DNA of 64,000 nt, from NCBI RefSeq assembly GCF_022436485.1, contig NZ_JAKUDO010000001.1:2170001-2234000 (forward strand). The letters are read 5' to 3'. This stretch comes from Agrococcus sp. ARC_14 (lineage in GTDB: Bacteria; Actinomycetota; Actinomycetes; Actinomycetales; Microbacteriaceae). Positions 1-8,625 of the stretch are shown piece by piece. Position numbers and translations under genes: made by a program. The notes beneath the pieces are model-generated. The model was not told the DNA's origin. It was given only the letters and a program-made list of their open reading frames with translations, and made no database searches. Positions within the stretch are counted from its first letter, which is position 1, and the number at the start of each line of letters is the position of its first letter.

Positions 1-130
1 CGCCGGCGCGACGAGCGATGTCGTCGACGCTCACCGCCTCGAAGCCGTGCTCGAGGAAGAGCTCGAGCGCAGCCTCGTGGATCGTCGCGGCGCTCGACGC
101 GCGCGGCCGACCCGGTCCTCTCGATGCCAT
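1..130 (-). CDS. TetR/AcrR-family transcriptional regulator, N-terminal fragment
   Basis: The first 43 residues of a TetR-type repressor are present; the gene continues beyond the window. A basic GPGRPRA leader is followed by a helix (IHEAALELFLEHGFEAVSVDDIARRAG) that matches the start of the TetR DNA-binding domain. The ATG at 128-130 has a strong GGAGG upstream at normal spacing. The gene is divergent from the transporter that starts at 208, so it may control that transporter and itself; this is inferred from position only. The ligand-binding domain is not visible, so the inducer cannot be guessed. Confidence 0.85.
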   Translation of the reverse strand, partial: MASRGPGRPRASSAATIHEAALELFLEHGFEAVSVDDIARRAG

Positions 131-207
131 GGGAATCCCTCCTGCGGACTATTGTTGCACTCGGTATTGATATCTGCGCCGACACCGGCACCCGCTGAGG
201 AGCACCC

Positions 208-1560
208 GTGACCACCCATACTGCGCCCGTCCCAGAGCGGCCGCACACCGCGACCCGCCGGGTCGCCGCCGCCGCGACCGTCGGCACCGCGCTCGAGTCC
301 TACGACTTCTACACCTACTCCTACTTCGCCGCGTTCTTCGCCGGCCCCTTCTTCTTCTCGTCGCTCGGCACCACGGGAGCGCTGCTCGCCTCGTTCGCGA
401 CCATCGGCATCGCGTTCGTCGTGCGCCCGATCGGCGCCGTGCTCTTCGGCCACCTCGGCGACCGCATGGGGCGCCGCTCGACGCTCCTCATCACGATCAC
501 GCTCATGGGCGTCGCGACCGGGCTCGTCGGCCTGCTGCCCACCGGCGAGGGCTGGGCCATGTTCGGGGCCGTCGCGCTCGTGCTGCTGCGCATCGTGCAG
601 GGCCTCTCGCTCGGCGGCGAGTGGGGTGGCGCGGTGCTGCTCGCGACCGAGCACTCCGATGCCCGCAGACGACCCTTCTTCGCCTCCCTGCCGCAGCTCG
701 GCTCCCCCATCGGCTCGGTCGCCGCCGGCGGGCTCATGCTCGCGATGTTCTTCGGCCTCGGCCCCGAGGCGATGGCGGCGTGGGGCTGGCGCATCCCGTT
801 CCTGCTCGCCATCCCGCTCATCGCGATCTCGCTCTACCTGCGCTGGTCGATCGACGAGACGCCGGTGTTCAAGGAGCTCGCCGCATCCGGCCAGCGCGAG
901 AAGAACCCCGTCTGGGCAGCCATCCGCACCCAGCCCGCCGCCTTCGGCGTCGCGATCCTGGTCGCGCTGCTGGGCATCGGCTCCTACTCGCTCATGAACA
1001 CCTACACGATGGGCTACGGGGTCACGGCGCTCGGCTTCGACGAGATGCAGCTGCTCACCGCCGCGACCATCGGCGGGCTGCTGCAGTTCGTCACGGTGCC
1101 CTTCTTCGGCTGGCTCGCGACCCGCGTCGGCTCTGCCCGCGTCGTGGGGCTGGGCGCCATCGGCACGCTGCTGATCGCGTTCCCGGTCTACTGGCTGCTC
1201 GGCGACGCCACCTTCGGCGTGCTCGTCACGCTCATGATCGTGGGCGGCATCCTGCCCACCGCGTCGTGGGCCGCACTGGGCGGCACGATGCAGGAGCTCT
1301 TCCGCGGCCGTCACGCCTACTCGGCGCTCTCGGTCGCCTATGCGCTCGCCGCGGTGCTCTCGGGCTTCATCCCCTACCTGACGGCCGAGCTCGGCGTGCT
1401 GACGGGCGGCGCCTGGTGGCACCCCGGCGTCGTGCTCGCCGTGCTGTCGGCACTGACGCTCGTCGGCGCCGTGATGGCGCAGCGGATGCGTCGCTTCGGC
1501 GACGAGGACATCGACGCCGCGCAGGCGGTCACCCGGGAGCTCGTGCCCGAGCCGGTCTGA
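208..1560 (+). CDS. MFS transporter, metabolite:H+ symporter (MHS) family
   Basis: A 450-residue inner-membrane secondary transporter with about 12 hydrophobic segments. The N-terminal ALESYDFYTYSYF stretch and the loop FGHLGDRMGRRS (about residues 78-90) are typical of the MHS group (ProP, ShiA, KgtP-like proton symporters for organic acids or osmolytes). The GTG start at 208 is preceded by TGAGGAG, 5 bases upstream. The neighbouring divergent TetR gene is a plausible regulator. Substrate cannot be assigned from sequence alone. Confidence 0.88.
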   Translation: MTTHTAPVPERPHTATRRVAAAATVGTALESYDFYTYSYFAAFFAGPFFFSSLGTTGALLASFATIGIAFVVRPIGAVLFGHLGDRMGRRSTLLITITLMGVATGLVGLLPTGEGWAMFGAVALVLLRIVQGLSLGGEWGGAVLLATEHSDARRRPFFASLPQLGSPIGSVAAGGLMLAMFFGLGPEAMAAWGWRIPFLLAIPLIAISLYLRWSIDETPVFKELAASGQREKNPVWAAIRTQPAAFGVAILVALLGIGSYSLMNTYTMGYGVTALGFDEMQLLTAATIGGLLQFVTVPFFGWLATRVGSARVVGLGAIGTLLIAFPVYWLLGDATFGVLVTLMIVGGILPTASWAALGGTMQELFRGRHAYSALSVAYALAAVLSGFIPYLTAELGVLTGGAWWHPGVVLAVLSALTLVGAVMAQRMRRFGDEDIDAAQAVTRELVPEPV

Positions 1561-1593
1561 GCGCGCCGCCCCTCCACCCTCCGCCCCTCCACG

Positions 1594-1652
1594 CAGAGAT
1601 GTGGCGATGTGCTCCCGATCGCCCGATGAACGAGCACATCGCCACATCTCTG
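1594..1652. repeat. Perfect 21-bp inverted repeat with 17-base loop
   Basis: The arms at 1594-1614 and 1632-1652 are exact reverse complements; the left arm begins CAGAGATGTGGCG. The element lies between the MHS transporter stop and the yigZ start. It could act as a terminator, but no T-tract follows on either strand, and its moderate GC content differs from the other hairpins in the window. It may be a dispersed palindromic element or a protein-binding site. Confidence 0.75.
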
Positions 1653-1674
1653 TCGCCAGGTGGAGGATGGGCGC

Positions 1675-2346
1675 ATGGCCAAGTCGACGATCGCGCGGCA
1701 CGCGAGCGCCGAGATGGAGATATCGCGCTCGCGCTTCGTGGCGACTGCGCACCGCATCGACTCGCTCGACGAGCTCGCCGAGCTCGTGCGCACGGCGCGC
1801 CGCGCGCATCCGGACGCCCGCCACGTCTGCAGCGCCGGCGTCGCGGGCGGCAACGGCGAGGCGAGCCGGTCGAACGACGACGGCGAGCCTGGCGGCACCG
1901 CCGGCGCACCGATCCTGTCGGCCATCGCGGGCCGTGACCTCACGGATGTCGCGGTGCTGGTCGTGCGCTGGTTCGGCGGCGTCAAGCTCGGCACCGGCGG
2001 GCTCGTGCGTGCGTACGGCGGCATCGCCGCACAGGCGCTGGATGCGGCTGGCAGGCTCGAGCGCGTGCCCGCAAGCGAGCTGCGGGGCAGGCTGGCGATG
2101 GCCGACGCGCCCCGCATCGAGCACGCGCTGCGCACCGCCGGTCACCAGCCGGTGGTCGACTACAGCCAAGCCGGCAGCGGCACTGGCGACAACGGCGACG
2201 CCGCCCTGCGCTTCACGGTCGACGACGCTCACCTGCGCGCGGCGCGAGCGCTGCTCGCCCAGCTCGGCGTCGCCCACGAGGCACGTGGCGGTCTGATGAT
2301 CGAGCGGCCGCCGGGGGCGTCGTCGGCCGCAGGCCGGATACCGTGA
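1675..2346 (+). CDS. YigZ/IMPACT family protein
   Basis: A 223-residue protein with the UPF0029/IMPACT N-terminal fold. The family signature VVRWFGGVKLGTGGLVRAYGG is present near residues 97-117, as is the NDDGEPGGTAGAPIL motif before it. A shorter C-terminal DUF1949-like part follows. Eukaryotic IMPACT is linked to translation control; the bacterial role is not established. The ATG at 1675 was chosen because GGAGG at 1662-1666 sits 8 bases upstream. A GTG at 1660 would leave the ribosome site inside the gene. Confidence 0.88.
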   Translation: MAKSTIARHASAEMEISRSRFVATAHRIDSLDELAELVRTARRAHPDARHVCSAGVAGGNGEASRSNDDGEPGGTAGAPILSAIAGRDLTDVAVLVVRWFGGVKLGTGGLVRAYGGIAAQALDAAGRLERVPASELRGRLAMADAPRIEHALRTAGHQPVVDYSQAGSGTGDNGDAALRFTVDDAHLRAARALLAQLGVAHEARGGLMIERPPGASSAAGRIP

Positions 2347-2350
2347 TGAC

Positions 2351-2527
2351 ATGGCCCGCTCCCCCAAGCCCACGCCGCTGTGGATCCCTATCGTCGCCGC
2401 CGCGTGCTTCGCGCTGGCCGCAGTGCTGCAGACCGACACCTTCTCGACCGTGATGTTCGGGATCGCCGCCGCGGTGCTCGCGGTCACCGCGGTCGTGCAG
2501 TGGCGGCTGCGCCGTCGCGACTCCTGA
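2351..2527 (+). CDS. Small two-helix membrane protein, function unknown
   Basis: A 58-residue protein starting 4 bases after the yigZ stop, so probably cotranscribed with it. It has a basic N-terminus (MARSPKP), two hydrophobic segments separated by a short polar QTDTFST loop, and a basic RLRRRDS tail. This suggests a hairpin membrane protein with both ends in the cytoplasm. No domain is recognised. The coding call rests on the spacing, the ATG start and the clean membrane pattern. Confidence 0.6.
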   Translation: MARSPKPTPLWIPIVAAACFALAAVLQTDTFSTVMFGIAAAVLAVTAVVQWRLRRRDS

Positions 2528-2660
2528 GCGACCCGCGCCCGTCGTCACGCGCTGACCGAGCCCCTGACGCATCCGCCGTAGACTCTTCCCAGCACAACCA
2601 GGCATCAAGCCGGAGCCACCGGCGCAGACGCGATGCCGCGCACATCGAAAGCGAGACGCC

Positions 2661-5279
2661 ATGAGCGCCATGCCCGCCAACGCCGCGATCCCCGACCGCC
2701 CCGCCCTCGAAGGACTCGAGGAGAAGTGGGGCAAGCGCTGGGAGGCTGCAGGCACCTATCGCTTCGATGGCGCCGGGCACGACGGCACCCCGCTGGACCG
2801 TGACGCGATCTTCTCGATCGACACGCCGCCGCCCACCGCATCCGGCTCGCTCCACGTCGGCCACGTGTTCTCGTACACGCACACCGATGTCGTCGCACGC
2901 TTCCAGCGCATGCGCGGCAAGCACGTCTTCTACCCGATGGGCTGGGATGACAACGGCCTGCCGACCGAGCGCCGCGTGCAGAACTACTACGGCGTCCGGG
3001 TCGACCCGACGCTCCCCTACGACGCCGACTTCACGCCCCCGCAGGAGGGCGGCGAGGGCAAGAGCTCGAAGCCCGGCGACCAGCTGCCCGTCTCGCGGCG
3101 CAACTTCATCGAGCTGTGCGAGCGCCTCACCGAAGAGGATGAGGAGCGCTTCGAGCACCTGTGGCGCACGCTCGGCCTCTCGGTCGACTGGCAGCAGTCA
3201 TACCGCACCATCTCGGACGACGCGCGTCGCACCTCCCAGCTCGCCTTCCTGCGCAACCTCGAGCGCGGCGAGGCGTACCAGGCGGATGCGCCGACGCTGT
3301 GGGATGTGACGTTCCGCACCGCCGTGGCCCAGGCAGAGCTCGAGGACCGCGAGCAGCCCGGCAGCTATCACACGCTGCTCTTCGGAAGCGAGGACGGCGA
3401 TCTGCGCATCGACACCACGCGCCCCGAGCTGCTGGCGTCGTGCGTGGCCGTGGTCGCGCATCCGGACGACGAGCGCTACCAGCATCTGTTCGGCACCACC
3501 GTGACCACCCCGGTGTTCGGCGTCGAGGTGCCGTTCGTCAAGCACGAGCTCGCCCAGGTCGACAAGGGCACCGGCGTCGCCATGATCTGCACCTTCGGCG
3601 ACCTGACGGATGTGATCTGGTGGCGTGAGCTGCAGCTGCCGAGCCGCTCCGTGATGGGCTTCGACGGCCGCTTCGTGGCCGATGCCCCCGAGGCGCTGGT
3701 GTCGGAGGACGCGAAGGCGGCCTATGCAGAGCTGGCGGGCAAGACGGTCTTCAGCGCCAAGAAGACGATGCTCGAGCTGCTGGCGGCCGCCGGCCGCACG
3801 GTCGGCGAGCCGCGCACGATCACGCACCCGGTGAAGTTCTTCGAGAAGGGCGACAAGCCGCTCGAGATCGTGTCGACCCTGCAGTGGTACATCAAGAACG
3901 GCGGCCGCGACGAGGACTTGCAGCAGCGCCTCATCGCGCTGGGTCGCGAAGTCGCCTGGCACCCGGAGCACATGCGCACGCGCTACGAGAACTGGGTGCA
4001 CGGCCTCAACGGCGACTGGCTCATCTCGCGCCAGCGCTTCTTCGGCGTGCCGATCCCCGTCTGGTACCGGCTCGACGAGCAGGGCGAGCGCATCGACGGC
4101 GGCGTGCTGCTGCCGAAGCTCGACCAGCTGCCGCTCGACCCCACGTCCGATGTGCCGGAGGGCTTCGACGAATCGCAGCGCGGCGCCCCTGGCGGCTTCG
4201 TCGGCGAGATCGACATCATGGACACCTGGGCGACCTCGTCGCTCACGCCCCAGCTCGCGGGCGGATGGGCCGACAGCGCCGATGGCGGCGATGCGCTCTG
4301 GCAGCAGATCGCGCCGTTCGACCTGCGGCCACAGGGTCAGGACATCATCCGCACCTGGCTCTTCTCGACCCTGCTGCGCTCGATGTTCGAGGATGGCCGC
4401 GCGCCCTGGAAGCACGCAGCGCTCTCGGGCTGGATCCTCGACCCCGACCGCAAGAAGATGTCGAAGTCGAAGGGCAACGTCGTCACGCCGCTCGGCATGC
4501 TCGAGGACCACGGCTCCGACGGCGTGCGCTACTGGGCGGCCTCGTCGCGCCTGGGGGTCGACGCCACGCTCGACCCGCAGAACCCGAAGATGATCAAGAT
4601 CGGGCGCCGCCTGGCGATGAAGGTGCTCAACGCCGCCAAGTTCGTGCTCGCGATGGAGGGCGCACCTGGCGAGGTCACCGAGCGGCTCGACCGCGAGATG
4701 CTCGCCGAGCTGGCCACGGTCGTGCGCGCGGCGACGCGCGCCTTCGATGGCTACGACCACGCGAAGGCGCTCGAAGTCACCGAGGCGTTCTTCTGGACCT
4801 TCTGCGACGACTACCTCGAGCTCGTGAAGGAGCGCGCCTACGCGGGTGACGAGGAGGGCCGCGGCTCGGCCATCGCAGCGCTGCGCCTCGCCATCGACGT
4901 GCAGCTGCGCCTGCTGGCGCCGTTCCTGCCGTTCGCGACCGAGGAGGTCTGGTCCTGGTCGCACGAGGACTCGATCCACCTGGCCTCGTGGCCGACGGAC
5001 GAGGAGCTCGGCTGCGGCGTCGACGCGCTCGGCAACGGCGCCACCGGCATGCTCGCGACCGTCGGCCAGGCGCTCATCGGCATCCGCAGGGCGAAGACGG
5101 ATGCGAAGGCGAGCCAGAAGACGCCGGTCGCCTCCGCGATCATCGCCGTCCCCGCAGCGCTGCGCGAGCACCTGGAGGCGGCAGCGAGCGACCTCAAGGC
5201 GGTGGGCCGCATCAGCGAGCTCTCGCTCGTGGAGGCGGACGAGCTCGCGGTGGGCGAGATCGTGCTCGAGGAGGCCTGA
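2661..5279 (+). CDS. valS: Valyl-tRNA synthetase, archaeal-like type
   Basis: An 872-residue class I synthetase that charges tRNA-Val in the cytoplasm. The HIGH signature appears as HVGH at residues 65-68 within DTPPPTASGSLHVGHVFSY, and KMSKS is at about 598-602. The editing domain lies between them and the anticodon-binding domain follows. The wording DTPPPTASGSLH and GWDDNGLPTE resembles the archaeal form rather than the E. coli form. The protein ends without the long C-terminal coiled-coil arm of classical bacterial ValRS. No T-box leader is visible; a TAGACT -10 candidate lies at 2579-2584. Confidence 0.95.
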   Translation: MSAMPANAAIPDRPALEGLEEKWGKRWEAAGTYRFDGAGHDGTPLDRDAIFSIDTPPPTASGSLHVGHVFSYTHTDVVARFQRMRGKHVFYPMGWDDNGLPTERRVQNYYGVRVDPTLPYDADFTPPQEGGEGKSSKPGDQLPVSRRNFIELCERLTEEDEERFEHLWRTLGLSVDWQQSYRTISDDARRTSQLAFLRNLERGEAYQADAPTLWDVTFRTAVAQAELEDREQPGSYHTLLFGSEDGDLRIDTTRPELLASCVAVVAHPDDERYQHLFGTTVTTPVFGVEVPFVKHELAQVDKGTGVAMICTFGDLTDVIWWRELQLPSRSVMGFDGRFVADAPEALVSEDAKAAYAELAGKTVFSAKKTMLELLAAAGRTVGEPRTITHPVKFFEKGDKPLEIVSTLQWYIKNGGRDEDLQQRLIALGREVAWHPEHMRTRYENWVHGLNGDWLISRQRFFGVPIPVWYRLDEQGERIDGGVLLPKLDQLPLDPTSDVPEGFDESQRGAPGGFVGEIDIMDTWATSSLTPQLAGGWADSADGGDALWQQIAPFDLRPQGQDIIRTWLFSTLLRSMFEDGRAPWKHAALSGWILDPDRKKMSKSKGNVVTPLGMLEDHGSDGVRYWAASSRLGVDATLDPQNPKMIKIGRRLAMKVLNAAKFVLAMEGAPGEVTERLDREMLAELATVVRAATRAFDGYDHAKALEVTEAFFWTFCDDYLELVKERAYAGDEEGRGSAIAALRLAIDVQLRLLAPFLPFATEEVWSWSHEDSIHLASWPTDEELGCGVDALGNGATGMLATVGQALIGIRRAKTDAKASQKTPVASAIIAVPAALREHLEAAASDLKAVGRISELSLVEADELAVGEIVLEEA

Positions 5280-5509
5280 TGCAGATCGGCACCCGCTGGG
5301 CGGTCGGCGGCGAGCAGCCGCGGGCGGTGCCGACCGCGATGCGGGCGGCCATCGACGACGAGGAGCGCACGCTCGTCGAGCTGGGCGCCGACACCTCGAG
5401 TTGGCGCTGGACGCTGACCTTCCTCGAGGGGCTGCCGGTCGTCGAGCTCGACGACGGCACGACCATCCGCCTCGATGGCGACGACGTGCTGGTCACCCGC
5501 GAGCAGTGA
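5279..5509 (+). CDS. Hypothetical 76-residue protein
   Basis: The ATG overlaps the valS stop codon (TGATG), so translation is likely coupled to valS. The protein is acidic and soluble, with a WRWTLTFLEGLPVVELDDGTT segment that suggests a small beta-rich fold. No known domain is recognised. The coupling suggests a housekeeping role or simply cotranscription with valS. Confidence 0.65.
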   Translation: MQIGTRWAVGGEQPRAVPTAMRAAIDDEERTLVELGADTSSWRWTLTFLEGLPVVELDDGTTIRLDGDDVLVTREQ

Positions 5510-5552
5510 CCTCCGTCGCCCCTGCTGCCTGAGCCGCTCCGGCACCGCAGGT

Positions 5553-5600
5553 GCCTGAGCGTGTCGAAGGCCGCCTACCAGCGCCTCGACACGCTTAGCG
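5553..5600. terminator. Hairpin between convergent genes
   Basis: The arms AGCGTGTCGA (near 5558-5567) and TCGACACGCT (5586-5595) are reverse complements. They lie between the convergent valS-linked gene and the methyltransferase, so the hairpin may stop transcription from both sides. The GTGTCGA-type arm looks like a dispersed intergenic repeat rather than a classical U-tract terminator. Confidence 0.5.
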
Positions 5601-5611
5601 AGCGAGGATTG

Positions 5612-6403
5612 TCAGCGCGCCAGGATCCACCCGTGCAGCATCGCCATCCAGCCGTCCTCGTCGCGCGACCACGCGCCCCACGCATCAGAGATCGCCTGCC
5701 GCTGCGTCGCATCCGCGAGCCCGTGCCGCTCGGTGCCGTCGGCGAAGGCCGAGTGCAGCGCCCGCTCGACCCACTGGCCGCCCCAGAACGCGCGGCCGGC
5801 CGCTGACTCGAAGCACCAGGTCTCGACGTCGGTCTCGACGCTCGTGAAGCCGGCGGACCGGGCCCAGGACTTGAGCTTCGCACCCGCGTCGCCGTCGCCG
5901 CCATTGGCACCCTGCAGCTGCACCATCAGCTCGCGCCAGCGGGCAAGCTCCGGGGTGAGCGGATGGATCGTGGTCGCCGAGTAGACCACCTCGCGCGCCG
6001 CGACCAGGTCGCCGATCGCACGCCACGCGCCCAGCGCCGCGACCGGATCCCCGAGGTGCTGCAGCACCTGATGCGCGTGCACGACATCCCACTGCTCCCC
6101 CGGCGTCGGGTCGTAGGCGTCGCCGACGCGGAACTCGACGTTCGCGACGCGCGCCTGGGCGGCAGCAGCCCGCGCCGTCTCGACGACCTCGGCGCTCGCA
6201 TCGATCCCGACGACGTGGCCCGTCTCGCCCACCCGCCGCGCGAGGTCGATCGTGATCGAGCCGGGGCCGCAGCCGACGTCGAGGATGCGCGTGCCGGGCT
6301 CCAGCAGCGGCGAGAGATAGGCGGCCGAGTTCGCGACGGTGCGAGCGGCGTGCGCGCCCACGACGGAGGCGTGGTGGCCATGCGAGTAGGTTGCAGCGGA
6401 CAT
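5612..6403 (-). CDS. Class I SAM-dependent methyltransferase
   Basis: A 263-residue cytoplasmic methyltransferase of the UbiE/Methyltransf_11 type. Motif I, LDVGCGPG, is at residues 41-48, and an acidic DAS motif follows near residue 70. The HAHQVLQHLGDPVAAL segment is the typical post-IV region of this superfamily. The substrate is unknown. The ATG at 6401-6403 has TAGAGT exactly 6 bases upstream and no ribosome-binding site, suggesting a leaderless mRNA. The gene is divergent from the M3 peptidase, with only 54 bases between them. Confidence 0.85.
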   Translation of the reverse strand: MSAATYSHGHHASVVGAHAARTVANSAAYLSPLLEPGTRILDVGCGPGSITIDLARRVGETGHVVGIDASAEVVETARAAAAQARVANVEFRVGDAYDPTPGEQWDVVHAHQVLQHLGDPVAALGAWRAIGDLVAAREVVYSATTIHPLTPELARWRELMVQLQGANGGDGDAGAKLKSWARSAGFTSVETDVETWCFESAAGRAFWGGQWVERALHSAFADGTERHGLADATQRQAISDAWGAWSRDEDGWMAMLHGWILAR

Positions 6404-6457
6404 GTCCTGACTCTATGACGCAGCCCGTGCAGAGCGGCGCCGCCTAGGGTGGATCGC

Positions 6458-8491
6458 ATGACCAATCCCTTCCTCACGCCGAGCACGCTCCCGTACCAGC
6501 TGCCGCCCTTCGCCGACATCCGCGACGAGCACTACGAGGAGGCCTTCGAGGCCGGGTTCGCCGAGCAGGCACAGGAGGTGCGCGCCATCACCGTCGTGCG
6601 ATCGATGCCGACGTTCGAGAACACCATCGAGCCGCTCGAGCGCTCCGGCGCCATCCTCTCGCGGGTCGCGCACGTCTTCTTCAGCATGACCTCGACCGAC
6701 TCCTCCCCCTTCTTCGAGGAGCTCGAGGAGCGCTTCGCGCCGCGCTTCGCCGCGCACGTCGACTCGATCACCCTCGACCCGTTCCTCTACGCGCGCATCC
6801 GCACCCTCCACGATGAGCCGCGGCCCGAGTGGACCGACGAGCAGCGCTATCTGGTGGAGCGCAAGTTCACCGAGATGACGGTCGCCGGCGCAGGCCTCGA
6901 CGATGCGTCGCGCGAGCGCCTCAAGCAGCTCAACCAGCAGATCGCCACCCTCACGACGCGCTTCGACAAGCACCTCCAGGCCGACACGAACGACCTCGCG
7001 GTCGTGATCGAGTCGGCGGCCGAGCTCGACGGGCTCTCCGACGGCGAGATCCAGGCGGCAGCCTCGGCCGCCGCCGAGCGCGGCCTCGAGGGCGCATGGC
7101 TCATCACCCTGCCGCTGTTCACCGGCCACCCGTGGCTCGCCTCGCTCACGAACCGCGACGTCCGCAGCCGCGTGCTGGAGGCATCCCTCGCCCGCGGCAC
7201 GCGCGGCAACGACCACGACAACCGCGAGACGGTGCTCGAGCTCACCGCGGCGCGCGCCGAGCGCGCGCAGCTGCTCGGCTTCGCGACGCACGCCCATGCG
7301 ATCACCGCGGACGAGACCGCCGGCAGCCCCGACAACGTCATGGCGATGCTCACGAAGCTCGCCCCGCCCGCCGCTGCGAACGCGAAGGCGGAGGCCGCCG
7401 CGCTGCAGGCGCAGATCGACGCGGCCGGCGAGGGCTACCAGCTCGCCGCCTGGGATTGGGACTACTGGACCGAGAAGGAGCGCACGGCACGCTTCGACGT
7501 CGACACCGCTGCCCTGCGCCCCTACTTCGAGTCGGAGCGCGTGCTGTGGGACGGCGTCTTCCACGCGGCGACGCAGGTCTACGGCGTCACCTTCGCGGAG
7601 CGGGAGGACCTTGTCGGCTACCACCCGGATGTGCGTGTCTTCGAGGTGCGCAACGAGGATGGCAGCGAGGTCGGGCTCTACCTGCTCGACCTCTACACGC
7701 GCGACGCGAAGCGCGGGGGCGCCTGGATGAACCCGCTCATCCAGCAGAACACGCTGCTCGGCCACCCGACCGTCGTGATGAACAACCTCAACGTGCCCAA
7801 GCCCCCGGCCGGCACCCCGACGCTGCTCACCTTCGACGAGACGACGACGCTCTTCCACGAGTTCGGCCACGCGCTGCACGGGCTGTTCGCACAGGTCACC
7901 TATCCCTCGTTCGGCGGCACGAACGTGTTCCGCGACTTCGTCGAGTTCCCGAGCCAGGTGAACGAGATGTGGATGCTGTGGCCCGGCATCGTCGACAACT
8001 ACGCCAAGCACATCGAGACGGGCGAGCCGCTGCCCGCCGACGTGATCGAGCGACTGCAGGCCTCGGAGTCGTTCAACCAGGGACACGACACGAGCGAGTA
8101 CCTCGCGGCGTCGCTGCTCGACCAGGCGTGGCATGCGCGCACCGCGGGCGACGATGTGACGGATGTCGCTGCCTTCGAGCGCGCGGCGCTGGAGCGTGTC
8201 GGCCTGCTGAGCGACACCGTGCCGACGCGCTACTCGACCGGCTACTTCCAGCACGTGTTCTCCGGCGGCTACTCGGCCGGCTACTACTCCTACATCTGGT
8301 CGGAGGTCATGGACGCCGACACCGTCGAGTGGTTCAAGCAGCAGCCCTCGATCCGCGAGGCCGGGCAGCGCTTCCGTGAGCGGCTGCTGGGCGTCGGCGG
8401 CTCGAAGGATCCGCTGGCGGCCTTCCGCGACTTCCTCGGCCGCGACGCCGACATCGCGCCGCTGCTGGAGCGGCGCGGCCTGACGGGCTAG
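6458..8491 (+). CDS. dcp: M3-family zinc metallopeptidase (peptidyl-dipeptidase Dcp type)
   Basis: A 677-residue oligopeptidase, probably cytoplasmic since no signal peptide is seen. The zinc motif HEFGH is at about residues 467-471 in TTLFHEFGHALHGLF, and a downstream EFPSQVNE segment supplies the third zinc ligand. Length and the NPFLTPSTLPYQLPPFADI start match Dcp, which removes C-terminal dipeptides from short peptides. The ATG at 6458 was chosen over a GTG at 6449 because TAGGGT lies 7 bases upstream of it, fitting a leaderless transcript. Confidence 0.9.
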   Translation: MTNPFLTPSTLPYQLPPFADIRDEHYEEAFEAGFAEQAQEVRAITVVRSMPTFENTIEPLERSGAILSRVAHVFFSMTSTDSSPFFEELEERFAPRFAAHVDSITLDPFLYARIRTLHDEPRPEWTDEQRYLVERKFTEMTVAGAGLDDASRERLKQLNQQIATLTTRFDKHLQADTNDLAVVIESAAELDGLSDGEIQAAASAAAERGLEGAWLITLPLFTGHPWLASLTNRDVRSRVLEASLARGTRGNDHDNRETVLELTAARAERAQLLGFATHAHAITADETAGSPDNVMAMLTKLAPPAAANAKAEAAALQAQIDAAGEGYQLAAWDWDYWTEKERTARFDVDTAALRPYFESERVLWDGVFHAATQVYGVTFAEREDLVGYHPDVRVFEVRNEDGSEVGLYLLDLYTRDAKRGGAWMNPLIQQNTLLGHPTVVMNNLNVPKPPAGTPTLLTFDETTTLFHEFGHALHGLFAQVTYPSFGGTNVFRDFVEFPSQVNEMWMLWPGIVDNYAKHIETGEPLPADVIERLQASESFNQGHDTSEYLAASLLDQAWHARTAGDDVTDVAAFERAALERVGLLSDTVPTRYSTGYFQHVFSGGYSAGYYSYIWSEVMDADTVEWFKQQPSIREAGQRFRERLLGVGGSKDPLAAFRDFLGRDADIAPLLERRGLTG

Positions 8492-8497
8492 GCGCCG

Positions 8498-8543
8498 CAG
8501 GTTGAGGAGGCCGCGGGCGCAGCCCGCTGCCGCCACGAAACCG
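8498..8543. repeat. Intergenic GC-rich palindromic repeat, copy 1
   Basis: The stretch starts CAGGTTGAGGAGG and ends CACGAAACCGG, with a GC-rich core that can fold back on itself. The arms match those of other intergenic elements in this window. It sits between the convergent dcp and permease genes. Confidence 0.55.
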
Positions 8544-8567
8544 GAGGCGGCGACTGCTCCCTCCTGC

Positions 8568-8615
8568 GATCGCGTGACGCGGGCCGGCTGCGCCGGCGCG
8601 CTCCTCGATCTCCGG
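8568..8615. repeat. Intergenic GC-rich palindromic repeat, copy 2
   Basis: GATCGCGTGACGCG at the left and GCGCTCCTCGATC at the right flank a GCCGG..CCGGC core. This is the same arm pattern as the other intergenic copies, in opposite orientation to copy 1 just upstream. Confidence 0.55.
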
Positions 8616-8625
8616 ACGGAGCGGC

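Noticed and set aside
131..207. TetR operator between the first two genes
   Set aside because: TATTGTTG and TATTGATA form a loose direct repeat, but no convincing palindrome is present.
31..2487. 818-residue open frame on the reverse strand
   Set aside because: It is an Arg/Ala/Asp-rich frame opposite the transporter and yigZ, caused by high GC content. It also runs over the true TetR start.
2528..2660. T-box leader before valS
   Set aside because: The conserved T-box sequence and an antiterminator stem were not found.
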